Origin: Isoetes taiwanensis
Lineage: Eukaryota; Streptophyta; Lycopodiopsida; Isoetales; Isoetaceae
Assembly (NCBI GenBank): GCA_021234155.1
Contig: JAJEKV010000139.1
Location: forward strand, 860,285 to 924,284
Reading direction: 5' to 3'
DNA length: 64,000 nucleotides
Part shown: in pieces, positions 1 through 11,529 of the stretch
Numbering within the stretch: position 1 is the stretch's first letter
How the letters are laid out: each line of letters begins with the position of its first letter
The notes under the pieces: model-generated
Databases searched by the model: none
Seen by the model: only the letters and a program-made list of their open reading frames with translations
Told to the model about the DNA's origin: nothing
Program-made: the position numbers and the translations under genes

Positions 1-97
1 CATGCAAAGAAACAAGTATGTTGTTGAGAGAATTGACAAGGTGAACTATTCGATGGGCTGCACCACTTTGCTGCAGCAAATCCATGAACTGGCCTGA
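1..97 (+). CDS. C-terminal end of an unrecognised protein (partial)
   Basis: An open frame enters from outside the window and stops at TGA 95-97. Its last visible residues include VERIDKVNYSMGCTTLLQQI, then HELA and the stop. The sequence is of ordinary globular composition and is followed by T-rich, low-complexity DNA resembling a plant 3' untranslated region. I do not recognise the family. Only about 31 codons are visible, so this could also be a chance open frame, although the amino-acid composition looks genuine. Confidence 0.35.
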   Translation, partial: MQRNKYVVERIDKVNYSMGCTTLLQQIHELA

Positions 98-1170
98 TGG
101 CTGGATTGGAGAGAAGGAAGAAGGGCGTTTATAAATATTTTGAGGCTGCATTTCTCTCCTTGCAGATGATGCGTTGTATATATTTTTTGTACAGATTGTG
201 AATAATGTTTGTGTTGTTTATAATGAAGTTCATTGTGAAGATTGCAGTTGTTCTATTATTGTCTTATCTTTTCGTGTTGCCAATGCCATCATTACATCTA
301 ATTAAGTTTAGCTGATCTTATTGGGCATTCATTCAAAATCAATACAAATATTTGTTCGCGTGCAAATTTTGCGGAAGTTTTTTCAGGCTACTTTCTGGCC
401 TCCTTCGAAGCCAGGTGAACTGACAGTATAAATGCAATTCTTAGTCCCTTCTATTTCCTTTCGGCAGTAATAGTATGTTCTGTTCTGCATCCGATGCAAA
501 TAAGAGGCAGGTTGTTTGCAGCGTTATTAGTGGCAAGTTTGCTGAGTTCGTTTACTGGCTGCCAATCTAGACAGAAGATATTACTACTTGATTCATTCGA
601 TTGGAACATCTTGCAGGTATTGCCACGTTTTTACATATTCATTTCATCATTTCAGCCTTCGTACCTCAAATGTTTCTGCCGCTCTTAAATATGTTCTTCA
701 CTGGGATAGTTTATCGACAGTTAAATAACATTTCTTCATTGCATATCATATTATCGTCCTCAACCTTCGTATCTCAAATGTCTCTCGCGCTATTAAATGT
801 GTTCTTCACTGGGATAATTTTAACTAGACTCCCTCATATTCTTTGTTACGGAGTGCAGTCTAAATTCAAGCATTGGGTTAGTTAGTACAGCAAGGATATT
901 GCATATCCTCACATCTTTGGCGTCATACTCATAAAGATGTCTTTTTCATGAACTGTAGAATATATTTCTGAATTGTTACCCTTATGTTGTGGAAAAATCC
1001 AGTTTCACAAGCACCTTCGTAGCATGAACGTATGTGGAAAAAACCAGTTTGACACAAAGTTAATGGAATCTTATGCATCAAATATGGTCAATCGTGCATC
1101 TAGCTCATGAGGTTTGTCATGTGAATGGAACAAAGCTCTGGTCAAAGCGTTGTCGTTTTATGGCTGCAAG
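98..1170. other. Non-coding DNA with a local ~113-bp duplication
   Basis: No gene is recognised. The first ~250 bases may be the 3' untranslated region of the upstream gene. Two imperfect tandem units at about 641-715 and 754-830 share a core reading CTTCGTA, CTCAAATGT and TTCTTCACTGGGATA, with a period near 113 bases. The short open frames here are products of this repeat and do not look like proteins. Confidence 0.5.
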
Positions 1171-2250
1171 ATCCATTCTGCTGCATTTTTCTTCTATGTT
1201 CATTAACGTGTTTAACATTCTGTTTTTCTGGTATTTATTGGAAGTTTTGTTGATATGGGATATCCGGTTTGTCCTTAGACTCTTGCTTTGCTATCTGTGA
1301 CCTTTGTTACTGTGCATGCTAGCTGTTACATTGATTACTGTTGCATTGCTTGTGAAGAAGCTAAGCTAGCATTACTGCCATCGACATACCTAGGCTAGGA
1401 CTAGAAGGAGATGGATATGCTAACATATGCAAGCCTGCAAGGCAAAGTACATGCATGTCTTTGTTTAACAATAGATCAAGGCGCAGGGTGGTTCTTTGTC
1501 CATTGCATGCCTCATTTTAAGCTCAAAATAGCCGATTCGCTCACAATAATCTTATGTAGCTGTCAACAAGGCTTGGGACCACCCCATATTTAGCCTTTGT
1601 TAGAATAGGGGACAATGCCTAATATTCTTCCACCAATTTTGTTCAGCCTGATAGAAAGAGCACAGCTCTATTCATTTGAGCTAATTAATTCTGCAGGTCA
1701 GACTTCTCAAATTGCTCATGTATATGCATTGTCGACTAAGTGGTGCTTTCTTATTTCAAAATGATCTGTTCTGGTCAAATTGTCAAACCATGATGGTTTA
1801 CCATAATTGCTCTCTAGAATAGAAGGTAATACTGAATAGTCTCCTGTCAACTTGGTGCTGCCTAAAAGTACATGACAGAATTCAGCAATGGCCCCTAATG
1901 TCTAGATCATTTTCCTAATCCAACACGCATGATCTGGACCAGTATGGGATCTTACTTTCATGTGCGAAATGTGCATGCAAGCCATAGGATCTTGAGCAAA
2001 TCCCTAATATTTCTGGATGTGCCCAACATAGACAAGGTGTCCTTCTTAGTTCCTGTTGTTGTGCTGCAATTTGAAATGTCGTCTTCACTTACATAGTACA
2101 ATCTAAATTGAAGAAAGTGGTTGCTTATTTTGAAAGCAATGGGTTAGTTAGTATAGCAAGGATATTGCTGAAATTTGGACATTAAATGTTGATGCAAACA
2201 TAACAAAAAAATCAGAATTCTTAGTCGGGACAGATAGATCGAAGCACCTT
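1171..2250 (+). repeat. Segmental repeat, copy A
   Basis: Blocks of this segment recur in the same order at 15305-16770 (copy B) and partly at 19400-19985 (copy C). Matching pairs include 1184-1345 with 15305-15740, 1530-1710 with 15890-16065, 1909-1975 with 16069-16135, 2040-2075 with 16135-16168, and 2083-2245 with 16541-16770. Copy C matches 1696-1860. The order is conserved, with insertions and deletions between blocks, so these are diverged segmental copies of a non-coding stretch. No protein signal is seen inside. Confidence 0.7.
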
Positions 2251-4029
2251 GCACGCTTTTTGAAAAGCATTTATTCCAATGGTTATTTTCGAACGTGCCG
2301 TAGAATATATTTCTGAATCTTAGGAGATTGCACATTGTCTTTATTGCGGGGATGGAGTTGTTTGGGGGTTTAGACCGGCATGGCTGCCATGGTTGCTTCC
2401 GAGTCTTCGGATGGCCAGGGTTAGAATTTTGCATAGAATTTTGCATGCCCTAGATCTTTTTCTTGCCGGCAATCCCAATCCAGTACCTTGTTGAGCTCGG
2501 GGAGAGACGGATGGAGTTTTCTGATGCCACGTTATGCTAAGGCGACTGCATCAGATTCCGTGTGGTATCCTTGGCCTAATTAGTACCGGTTTAAATACTA
2601 ATCGTAGTCTCTTTGCAGATGCAGGATCCCACTGTGGGATCAAAAACCTCTGATTGTTCTTATTTTATCAGCTTTTTTGTAGTTATCAGATCTGGGCGTG
2701 CTTCACAGAGTAAGATGGCTTTTCTCGGAGTGAGTGATCTTGTCGTTGGGTTATAGGGCAAGAATGTAGACCATGCTTTGCCCTTATCTGTCTGTGATCC
2801 ACGAAAATGGTTCTTCTGAGTTGCCAGAAATTCCAGGGACGACTCTTTGTCTCGTTGCAGTTCTCATACGAATCAGGATACACAGTTGGGCTTATTAATC
2901 AGATTTGATTGTCAAACTCTTGTATCTTTTATTTGCTTTTAGTTTCCGCAGGGTCTAGAGTGCAACTTTGAATTGATTCGGACATGGCGACATCAGGGGC
3001 TCAACTTTGAATTGGATGCTCTTTGGGATGGCTTTCCCTCATACCATGCTGAAAGTCGGATTGATTTGCAAGCGCAGGATGCGATTTTACTTAGTTCGAA
3101 GATCATATAGGTCAAAAAGCTCTGTGTACAGCCAGATTCGGCTTGGACAGGAAAGATATAATCTTTTTCTTCATTTCGATTCTTATGATCCAAAGAGGTA
3201 AGCGCGGTTTTTTGCATTGATTCTGCCTACGTATTCAATTTGATTTTGTGCCTGTAAATAATATCTTTGCTCCATCGATCCGTGGCTGTAAGATCACAAC
3301 CGATCACAACCGCTTCCGCCTGTGTCGGTTTCAGACTTTTCGAGGGATACTAGGAATTGGTTTCCCTTGTTCCCCTCTTGGCTGGGGATACCGGGTCCGT
3401 TTCCCCTACAAATTTATTTCTTGGCCTTTTTCTTATGGTCGTTTGCCTTCCTTTGTTCTTCGGATTTTATTTTTGACGGTTTTCCATATCGCTCTTTAAG
3501 CTGCTTGGTTCACGCCCCTTGGTTTTTGTACGCGCTTCACATTGTTCTTATGTCTGGCGTATGGTTTCTTTTAACATTGAATTCCTGCTAGTCTGACGTT
3601 CTTTGACTAGGGGTGCCAAAACTGATGAGGTTGTGCAGTATACATTTCTAGATATGTGTCTTTGACTCATGGTGCCTTGGGGCTTGAGTTTTTGGGATAG
3701 TTGATGTTTTATGATTTGAGGTATGTAGGTTGAAATCTAGTTCTTTGTCCTTCTTGAGGATTAATTGCATCTCATTTGTGGCGTGATTATGGTACATTTA
3801 GCATCAATATTTGTTCTAACTCCTTGTTTGGATGAGCTTCTCAGGCATATTTGCATCAGTAACATGCCTGGGCAAGACTAAGTGACCAATTGGGGTCGTT
3901 TGGGAGCCCACGAATCTCCGTGGACATAGTTACGTCTCCATTGGTCGGTAGACATAGACATTGTTATGGCCGTTGCTTTATTGGTAGAGATGGATGGTGC
4001 GTGCATCTTGGTTAAGTTTTGTCCCCCGG
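2251..4029. other. No recognised gene
   Basis: I recognise no gene. Around 2970-3110 a plus-strand frame reads like peptide (LNFELDALWDGFPSYHAES) before a stop, which may be a decayed exon or a retroelement remnant. There is no start, partner exon or family match I can support. The remainder is T-rich and full of stops. Confidence 0.4.
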
Positions 4030-4215
4030 TCTTTGCATTTGATATGCCCCTTCAATTTTCTCTGACCTCGGACCTTGCATTTGATGGTTTTTGCATTCAA
4101 AAGGCCGTATATTTCCCCTGACCTCGTACATTGCATTTTGATGTACCTTATATGGTTTTTGCATTTGTAATGGCCTCTATATAATTTCACTGACCTCGGA
4201 CATTGCATTCGATGG
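4030..4215 (+). repeat. Imperfect tandem repeat, about three units
   Basis: CTGACCTCG followed by (G/T)AC(C/A)TTGCATTT recurs at about 4062, 4119 and 4189. Between these are copies of GATGGTTTTTGCATT and a GGCC-containing spacer. Unit lengths are about 58 and 70 bases, so this is a degenerate minisatellite and not coding. Confidence 0.65.
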
Positions 4216-4500
4216 TATTTGTGTCGTCATTTGACGTATTTTCACTTCGTTGGAATGTGGTTGCATTTGGAATCCTGTTTAAGCAAACATATGGTGTGAA
4301 TGGAAGGTTTAGGAGGTTGTTGTTGGTCTTCTTTCGCATGTTATGGGATTCACAGTTATTGCTAATTCGTTTTTATATTGTTACGTGATTTGTTGGTGTC
4401 TTGTACTTTTTCACGACTGATGGCCCACTCTCTCTCTTTGACGTGCTTGTATTTTTCATTTGGACTCTTTTCATTTGCCTCGTCTCTTCCACTTCTTTAT

Positions 4501-4588
4501 CCTTCTATATATATTATCCTTCTATATATTCCTTCTATATATATTATTATTAAAAAAAAAACCGGATTATTAAAAAAAAAAAACCGGT
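4501..4588 (+). repeat. AT-rich microsatellite and short tandem repeat
   Basis: CCTTCTATATAT recurs three times, followed by two copies of a unit of the form ATTATT, A-run, CCGG (4543-4588). This is simple sequence next to the left end of the TIR element at 4631. Confidence 0.8.
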
Positions 4589-4630
4589 TACAAGAGTGGC
4601 ATTTTGGAATTAGCTATACTGATTTTCAGG

Positions 4631-5327
4631 CAACAAAATGGAAATAGGGTCCGCATTTGTTACAGGCGTGCATTTTCGTGCTGCCACGTGGCAGCCACCT
4701 CCATTGCGGAATGGAAGTTGGGTTAACCCATTCCGCTTGACTGGTTGCGCCGGTTTTAGGTTTAGGTTTAGGTTTGTGTTTTGTTTCTGAAGCTATCGCC
4801 GACCTCATCGCCGACCTCTTCGCTGCTGAGAGCTCTAAGCAAGTGCCGGCCGGATCAATCTGCCGGATTCGCAGATTCGCAGGTGCCAGATTCGCTGAGG
4901 TTTTCTTCGCAGGCGACACTTATTCTTCGCAGTTAATTGTCTGAGTTTTGAGGTTTTTGATGGCGTGTTTTTCTTCGCAGATCGAACTCAAATGTCGTAG
5001 CTCGAGTTTTGAGTTCTTCGCAAACTCGATCTAGGTAAAGTTTGCCGGATTTGAGTGCAAACCTTCTGCCGAATCTTCTATTGCTGGATCCTAGACTTCT
5101 GTTTTTGTTCTCAGATTCTAAACCTCCTTCTTTATCTCATTCTTTTGTTTACCCTCTGTTTTTTCTGCCGGATCTTGAAGCTCTCCAACGCCTCCCCTAT
5201 TTCCATTTTGTAGGGGAATGGAGGTTGGTCCTCCATTCCCGGTTTTGGAGGTGACCCGCTCCCGGCTAACGCCGGTCGCGGGACCCCACCTGCAAAACCG
5301 GGAATGGAGTCCCAACCTCCATTCCCC
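4631..5327 (+). mobile_element. Non-autonomous TIR element with adjacent foldback hairpin (copy 1)
   Basis: The body is bounded by inverted repeats. The left end (4633-4649) reads ACAAAATGGAAATAGGG; the right end (5194-5211) reads CCCCTATTTCCATTTTGT. Directly abutting is a foldback structure whose 34-base arms (5213-5246 and 5294-5327) are almost perfect complements (GGGGAATGGAGGTTGG and CCAACCTCCATTCCCC at the outer ends). The hairpin is flanked by TA on both sides. The body has no credible protein. It contains recurrent CTTCGCAG motifs and a telomere-like run of three TTTAGG units near 4756-4771. A homologous copy lies inverted at 52941-53640, and a shorter decayed one at 8811-9122. No transposase is visible, so the superfamily is unassigned. 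Confidence 0.75.
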
Positions 5328-6529
5328 TATACAAAGTAGAGTAAAATTAGAATTATGTATGTTTTTGAAAACTACATTTTTTTCCGGCAGTTCTTGAGCA
5401 ACCCAAGTTCTTACAAAATTCCATATTTATTTGCTCCAGCTTCCGTCTCTAAAAATCTAGGCAGAATGAAAAGCGATAGGCAGACGAGGCAGTAAAAGCG
5501 ATCCGCTGGGCAGAGCTATGGAGTTCCCTGGAGCTGGATTCAAGGCATTGCGCCCACAGATGAGAACAGAGGCATGAATATCCCATTAGCCAGGTCAGTG
5601 CCGGCTTGATCACGCTGAATGTGTCTCTCAGCTTTGAAGTCGCATGGCTCTAGCTTTTGTTGGTTGTGATTCTGAGAAATAAGAAAGGAAAAGGATTCTG
5701 CAAAGAACTCCAGCAATCTTCAGATAATATTAGTACAGTAGACGTTCACAGGTTGGGCCAATTTCTACAATACAGATTGCCCCAAAGCATAAAAACTTCC
5801 TGTTTTGGACGCCATAGCCATTTATGGCGAGGTCATACTTGTGATTTTTTCTCCAAACTGAATTTCAAGTGTACAGCATGTTTTGGCAGCCTGTGCTTTG
5901 TCGTCCCCTGCAAATTGATGCAGAAGTAGGGGTGATTTCCTTCCACAACCAACAAGATCAAAGTGCAAGACAATTCACGCTGCCGCCATTGATAAATAAA
6001 TGACAGAAGCTTGATGAGCCACATCTGCGAATTTACATTGAAGTTTCTAAGCAAACCAGATTCATGTTGAAGAAAGAAAAAAATCAGTGTTCTTATCTGC
6101 ATGTTGATTGCCCAAAACCGTTGCTCTACTACTCCTGAGCTTTTGTTGTAACCTGCATTCAAAAATCACCGCCACAGGTCGGCAATGGCGCCAGTTTGTC
6201 TCTGGGATTCTAACAAATGCCTAAACAGATTATTTATGGCAGTGGTGAAGCTTTCGGCCCTGTTGTAGAAAAAAGTATTGTCCTTTGAGCTTCTGACCCG
6301 ACCAAGCCAATCGGTCGTATTTCTCTTGAATTCCCTCGTTTTTTTCAATCAGAAGCACAAATGCAAAATCCCAGTATTCCAATCAGAGTTTTGGACGGAG
6401 TAAAATGGCAAGTTGTTCTTCCCTAAAACATACACTTGACGTGGCATGCTATCTCACCACCCAACCACGAGCTCTCAGCTAGAACACAGCCGCCCCAGAG
6501 CTCTCCCCCGAGCTACTATATAGCATGCA
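5328..6529. other. No recognised gene
   Basis: No gene can be called. On the minus strand at 6166-6348 a 60-residue open frame (containing DWLGRVRSSKDNTFF) looks less random than most, and another minus frame follows at 5833-6162. Neither matches a family I know and no splice structure is evident. Confidence 0.35.
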
Positions 6530-6625
6530 CGCCCCTTTGGTCCATCTTTGGACCAAAGCCCTCTTTGGACCATAGGCCCCCTTTTGGACTAAAAGCCCTT
6601 TTGGACTAAAAGCCATCTTTGGACT
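6530..6625 (+). repeat. Short tandem repeat of a TTTGGACTAAAAGCC-type unit
   Basis: Five or six imperfect units of 16-22 bases of the form CC(C)TTTTGGACTAAAAG or CATCTTTGGAC follow one another. It is a local minisatellite with no other signal. Confidence 0.75.
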
Positions 6626-7925
6626 CCACGTCCTTAGCATATAGCATTCCCATTATCATCTGAGCCAATTAACAAACTCTAAACCATAGATATGTTTCTT
6701 TTCCAGACGGCCTCTTTGTGGATCAAACAAGAGCAGGCAGAAGTAAAACTGTGTTTTTGAAATTTTCTACCTTTCCTTCCAGCAACACACACGCATGTTT
6801 TGAGCAGTGCTTATCGCTTTTACTCTTCAGGATTCGCAGGCAAATCAACCTGTGTTATTGCAGAATTGCATGGCAGAACCTGTTGTTGTCTGTTTAATCC
6901 GGTGAATTTCTCTTCCCACCAATACTCCTGGATTGAGTACAAAGTCAGTGGCCTTGCCCTTGCAATCTAGCTCAATGCAATTGGATTGGATATTGTAACA
7001 TCTATGTTTCATGTCATGGGGTTATTATAGTTTCTTTATACATTGGTGCGGCATTGAAGCCTCAAAGACATCACTTTTCCATGGTCTTTTGGAGTTGCAT
7101 ATATTTTTTATTTTTATTTTTACCGCATAACTTCCATGGCAGCGCTAAATGGATGTTTCTCATAGTGGTGCTTTTCTGTAGCCTTTTATGTTGCACGATT
7201 GTTGTTCTGTCCTTGCCATGACATTGTAGCCTCTAAGCTAATACTTATAGGAGCATGTTTTTCAACATGGATAAATATGTAAACCTTAAAATATGTACAG
7301 TATGATACGCCTTGCACATGGTACGCATGGGTGCGGGTCCAATGTTCAAGATAGACATGTGACATTCCTTAGTGCATTTGTTATGATGCTAGCTTAAATA
7401 AAAAGGCATTCCTTAACATTGCATTTTTTATTCTACTTATGTTCCTTTACTCCCTCCATTACATAGGTACACTGTCCAAATTTTGTAGTTTTGTAGTTCG
7501 TCTCATTGAATTCCCTCAATTCATTTTTCTTTTACGCAAATTTGCGTTCAAGCTTCTAAAATTACACAAAGGACTTCACATTTCATTTTTTAGATTTGTT
7601 TGCACGTCAAACTAGACAACTCTTGGTTAAAATTGTAAACCTTTGGGGCATGAAGGAGATTCACTAAATATTAGCATACATACAATAGATTTTACAACTA
7701 ATCATTTGCTTCCATATGGCGAGGGTAATCCTGTGCGTGGCATGCTAAGGTGGTAGGTTACGTTGAATTTAAAGAAGATTCTTCAAGCCAATTTGATAAA
7801 TTATTTCATTTAACGTTTATAGACTCACCTTACCCTATATTGTTGCCACAACTTTTGTTTTGCTCTTTTCTCAAGTTCCTCACGATAGAATGGAACATGC
7901 ACCTAGATTTATGATGGAGGAAACG
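6626..7925. other. No recognised gene
   Basis: AT-rich sequence with frequent stops in all frames. I see no RNA gene, no credible exon and no transposon end. Confidence 0.4.
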
Positions 7926-7930
7926 CGTGG

Positions 7931-8739
7931 GGAGGGTTTCTGAAATAAAACCTAGCAAGCCCGCCATGGCCGGCGGCGAAATACGCGCCGCCGGGGTTTA
8001 TTTCAGAAACCCCCGCACTTGATTCATAAATAATGTCCACAAAGGCGGAATTTTTTTTAAGGAAAAAATTGGGTGCACGCCTCATTTTCTCTCTTCCTGG
8101 GCCCGCTTTCTCTTAGATGATGGAGATGTGCGGGTGCTTGCACCACCGGATAGCCGATTCGGATTGGCTATGGTGGCCAGATTGGTTGCCGATTTGGTGG
8201 CTATGGCATATTTCTGGTTAAGGTGTATTTGGTCCGCCTTTGATCCGCCCGGTTAAAAGGCCCTTCGAAGAATCCGCAGCGATGATCGTAAAAAATGGTT
8301 ATGGCACCAAGCTCTCGGATCTAAACCATTCTTGAGGCCTTCATTATCGACCTCGAGGGCCTTTGGAGACTAAACTTCGCCCCTCCTTCCCAAAACACGT
8401 GTTGCATTCTTCTTTTAGGGTTGTGGAGCCCGTGAAGCTCTATTTGCCATGGAAGTGGAGCTATGGCGTAACTATAGCATCTAGAAAACATAAAACACAA
8501 ACCGAGCACCATAACCGAGCTTTGCAAAGCGGAACTTGACATTCTAGGCAGTAGATTTAAATTGTTCCCTTCGAGAGCTTTCTTGGCCGGACCACAAAAC
8601 CGCTTAGGCTATGTTTCTTGGCGTGCATAGAAAGAAAGGTTTCTTAAGAGAACTCTGGCGGCGCCGCCTGAGCTCACGACCAGGATGGTTTATGTTTTAA
8701 ACAAAAGCCTAAAAAACAAGAAAATTCCGCTTTGTGGAC
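7931..8739 (-). mobile_element. TIR element with adjacent foldback hairpin, unrelated sequence but same design (element 4)
   Basis: A foldback hairpin (about 7931-8016) has arms GGGTTTCTGAAATAAA and TTTATTTCAGAAACCC around a GC-rich loop (CCGGCGGCG and CGCCGCCGG). About 20 bases away starts a body bounded by GTCCACAAAGGCGGAATTTT (8035-8054) and its complement AAAATTCCGCTTTGTGGAC (8721-8739). The body is ~705 bp and non-coding. The arrangement, hairpin then ~600-700 bp TIR body, repeats that of the elements at 4631 and 52941, but I see no sequence similarity to them. Confidence 0.65.
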
Positions 8740-8810
8740 GTTTACGATTTGTTTACAATGGTGTGTTGCAAGATGGTGACCTTGAACATGCTAACAATAT
8801 GGTATTTGGG

Positions 8811-9122
8811 TCACGATTTTTTGCTTTGAGTTAATTTCCTGCTGCCACGTGGCACACGATTCCATTGCAAAATGGTAATTGAGTCTACCATTCCGCATCT
8901 CCGGTTTCTAGCCAGCCAACAATCCCCTGTTTCTATAGACAATCCTCTGTTTCTTGCCATGTTAATAAACCTCTGTTTCTTGCCATTGCAACCGTGCCAA
9001 GCAGAACTTGCTGCGTTCATAGCCTCTGCGCCTTAGCTTGCATGATTGTCGGAGAAGAGAAAGTAAAGGCATGCAAATCAGATCTGTGCCGGTTACGGGA
9101 CCCCACCGGTCCACGCCGGAAT
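8811..9122 (+). mobile_element. Decayed short copy of the hairpin-TIR element family (copy 3)
   Basis: It shares with the element at 4631 the block CTGCCACGTGGCA followed by CCATTGC, AATGG and CCATTCCGC. Near its right end it has GGTTACGGGACCCCACC, resembling the loop of the foldback hairpin. The outer inverted repeats are not convincing and the body is shortened to ~310 bp, so this is a degraded relative. Confidence 0.5.
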
Positions 9123-10049
9123 GTCATTAAAAAAACCTTGAACCTATACATAACCCCAAAACCATGAGATCCCTAATGGATCCTAGAAAATGTGCAATTC
9201 TGCAATGGTGAATTTGTCTTCACCCCACTGTGTACTGAACGCCATTAGCCAATAACCCACTAAATATTTATCGCCCATCCTCATCTACCAATTCAATGTC
9301 CTTGAAACCTGTAAATCAAAACAAACCATCAGCCATTTAAAATCAAAGCTAAATGCGCGTTTTTAAAGCGATTTGTGCATTTTTATAGCCTGATTTGTTG
9401 TAGCGGCAAGGAATTTGGGTTTTTATCTTCCAAATTAGAATGTTGATGTCATATTGTGGTCCGATGAAGATCGACAGTGGAGCAATCGAAGCCAAACTTC
9501 CATTGAAAATGCTGTTCAGAAGGAATGTAAAACACAGGAATTTTAGATTTTCAAATCCCAAAAAACATAGATAATCTTTAAATTATGTAATACAACTAAC
9601 TATTCCTTGATTTTTTTTGCCCATAACAAATGCTGGGCGTATTCCTCTCCCACGGCCAAAACCAGTGTTCGCCTTTTTTTAATGGCTCCTGCCAATGTGG
9701 CAATAGCGCATGGTGACCACTAGCAGCAGGCCTACCAACCCAATCCGATGCTAACATGGCAGCTCTGCTGCCTATTTTGAAGGGGCTCCCGATTTACGGG
9801 TGCTCACTTTTTCCCAATGGTTTAAATAAATCATTATTTTATTGTCCCGACAAATTTTTACCCACGATGTAAAATATGTTGTTGTTGCTAATAGTATAGC
9901 ATATGTTGCTGCCTTTGATGCTATAAAGTTTTTTTTACCCATGGCATAAAATATGTTATCTTCCCAAACGCCTTAGGCCTATTTATCAATGCCCTTAGGC
10001 ATAAATATGCCATCCAATGGCATCCCTAGCCTAAGAAATATTCACACTG
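9123..10049. other. No recognised gene; short internal repeats
   Basis: No gene is recognised. A motif TACCCA-GG-ATAAAATATGTT occurs twice (about 9859 and 9937). GCCATCCAATGGC (10011-10023) forms a small palindrome. Otherwise AT-rich non-coding sequence. Confidence 0.4.
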
Positions 10050-10617
10050 CACACATCACAAAACACAATACACCATTGCATTAGATACCCAACTATTTAT
10101 GGTGGTTGTATATCTCTATTATTTCTAATTTTTCTTATTCCTATTTACTCCATTGCTCCATGACACTTTGTCCATGCTTCTGGTGCCATTGCCCGCATAC
10201 CCATTTGTTATCTTTAGCTATGGTGTCGAAGGTTGAGTGCTTATGTTTCATGTGTCGTGGTTGACTCTTTGTATTGCCCTCACATGTTCGTTCCAAATTG
10301 AAAGTTATGATCCATTATGGTGGTCCCATGTGTTCTATGAATTTGTCGGGTTTAGTGTTTCTGACTATACTAGTAGTCTCATTGGCACGAGTTGTCTTAG
10401 TTTTCATTTTTTCTTATTTCCTTTTTGAGCCTCTTTCTTCCATGATTTCATTGTGGTCTTCCATTTACTCTCTCTATGTTGCTTGGTTGTGCTCATAGTC
10501 TTGATTGCCTTATGTATTGTTTGCTCCTTTGATCATTTTCCCCTTGTTCCTGATTGCCCTCTGCATAGTTCCTTTCTGCAGTGAGACTTCTACATGTTTT
10601 ATGCCTATATTTTGGGC

Positions 10618-11418
10618 AAGCCTTAAAATTGAATGGTGGTATCTCCATTTTTGTGAAGGGCAACTTTTAAAGTTGCCATTCATGTTGAATGGCAATTTTG
10701 TCAAGATGCCATTTCCTTTGAAGATTAATTTTTTTCTTAGCCATTCATTAAAGCTGCAATAAACAAGCACATCTTCGATATAAAAGCAAAAACACTTCAT
10801 CATATATAATTCACACATAAAACTTAAAGGCCTTCCTATTATGATTCAAAGTAATTAGCCCAAAGTTTACAATTGCACCATGCGGCGTTGCTTATGATCC
10901 ATCCAATTAGCATAGATCATCTCATAGCTTGCATCTGCCACGTCAGGTGATGATAACAATAAGAACATCAACATTTCAAGAGTTTTCAGATTCAAAGATT
11001 CTCGATCATCATCCTTTATCAAGTTTTGCCTTCAGAATCCATGTTCACATTCTACAGAAGATGCTGGAAGAACTATAACTGCTTGCCATAGCTTCATCAC
11101 GTCATCATAGACATCAAAATAGAAATCACACAACCTACAAGCATCACATTTCGTAGTATCTCATTAATTATAACTTAATAATGGTATTTTGTTCCAATTG
11201 GGGTGGGGAAATACATAAATAATAGAAAATATATATACTAGAAAATAATTTTTTTTTTAACCTTGCCATTCAATTGAAGGGTGACATTTGCCAAAGCCGT
11301 TCAAGTTGAATGGCATTTTTTAACTCTTGCCGTTTATTTGCATGGCCAAAAAAGACCACCATTTTTTGAAGGGTCAAAGGCCTCTTGAATGGCATTGCAA
11401 TGTTCAAATTTAAGGCCT
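10618..11418 (-). mobile_element. hAT-like DNA transposon remnant with short imperfect TIRs
   Basis: Near-complementary ends AAGCCTTAAAATTGAA (10618-10633) and TTCAAATTTAAGGCCT (11403-11418) match at 14 of 16 positions. Inside both ends are further TTGAATGGCA and CCATTCA motifs. The only coding remnant is the C-terminal hAT dimerisation region on the minus strand at 10867-11148. These ends are not the usual CAGGG hAT terminus, so the boundaries are tentative. Confidence 0.45.
10867..11148 (-). pseudogene. hAT transposase C-terminal (hATC dimerisation) fragment
   Basis: Read on the minus strand, the segment encodes LPASSVECEHGF, then an in-frame TGA, then RQNLIKDDDRESLNLKTLEM and MIYANWMDHKQRRM before a TAA (10867-10869). 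This is the hAT C-terminal dimerisation signature (consensus IPASSA-CER-FS, then a variable stretch and R-RL-ET). Known members use this region for dimerisation and as part of the split RNase-H-like transposase. The TGA replaces the expected Ser of the GFS motif, and the frame is closed upstream by a TAA near 11180. BED finger and catalytic Asp residues are absent. This is a dead fragment. Confidence 0.7.
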
Positions 11419-11529
11419 GATTTTGGGGCACTTTTTTTCTTCAAATACATGAACATTAGATCCAATTTAGCATGGGTCTCATATACTGTGTTTTTGTTTC
11501 TTTTGCACGTTGGGTTCACTTTGGCTGTA

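Noticed and set aside
4751-4775. Interstitial telomere
   Set aside because: Only about three TTTAGG units, not the plant TTTAGGG, inside a transposon body.
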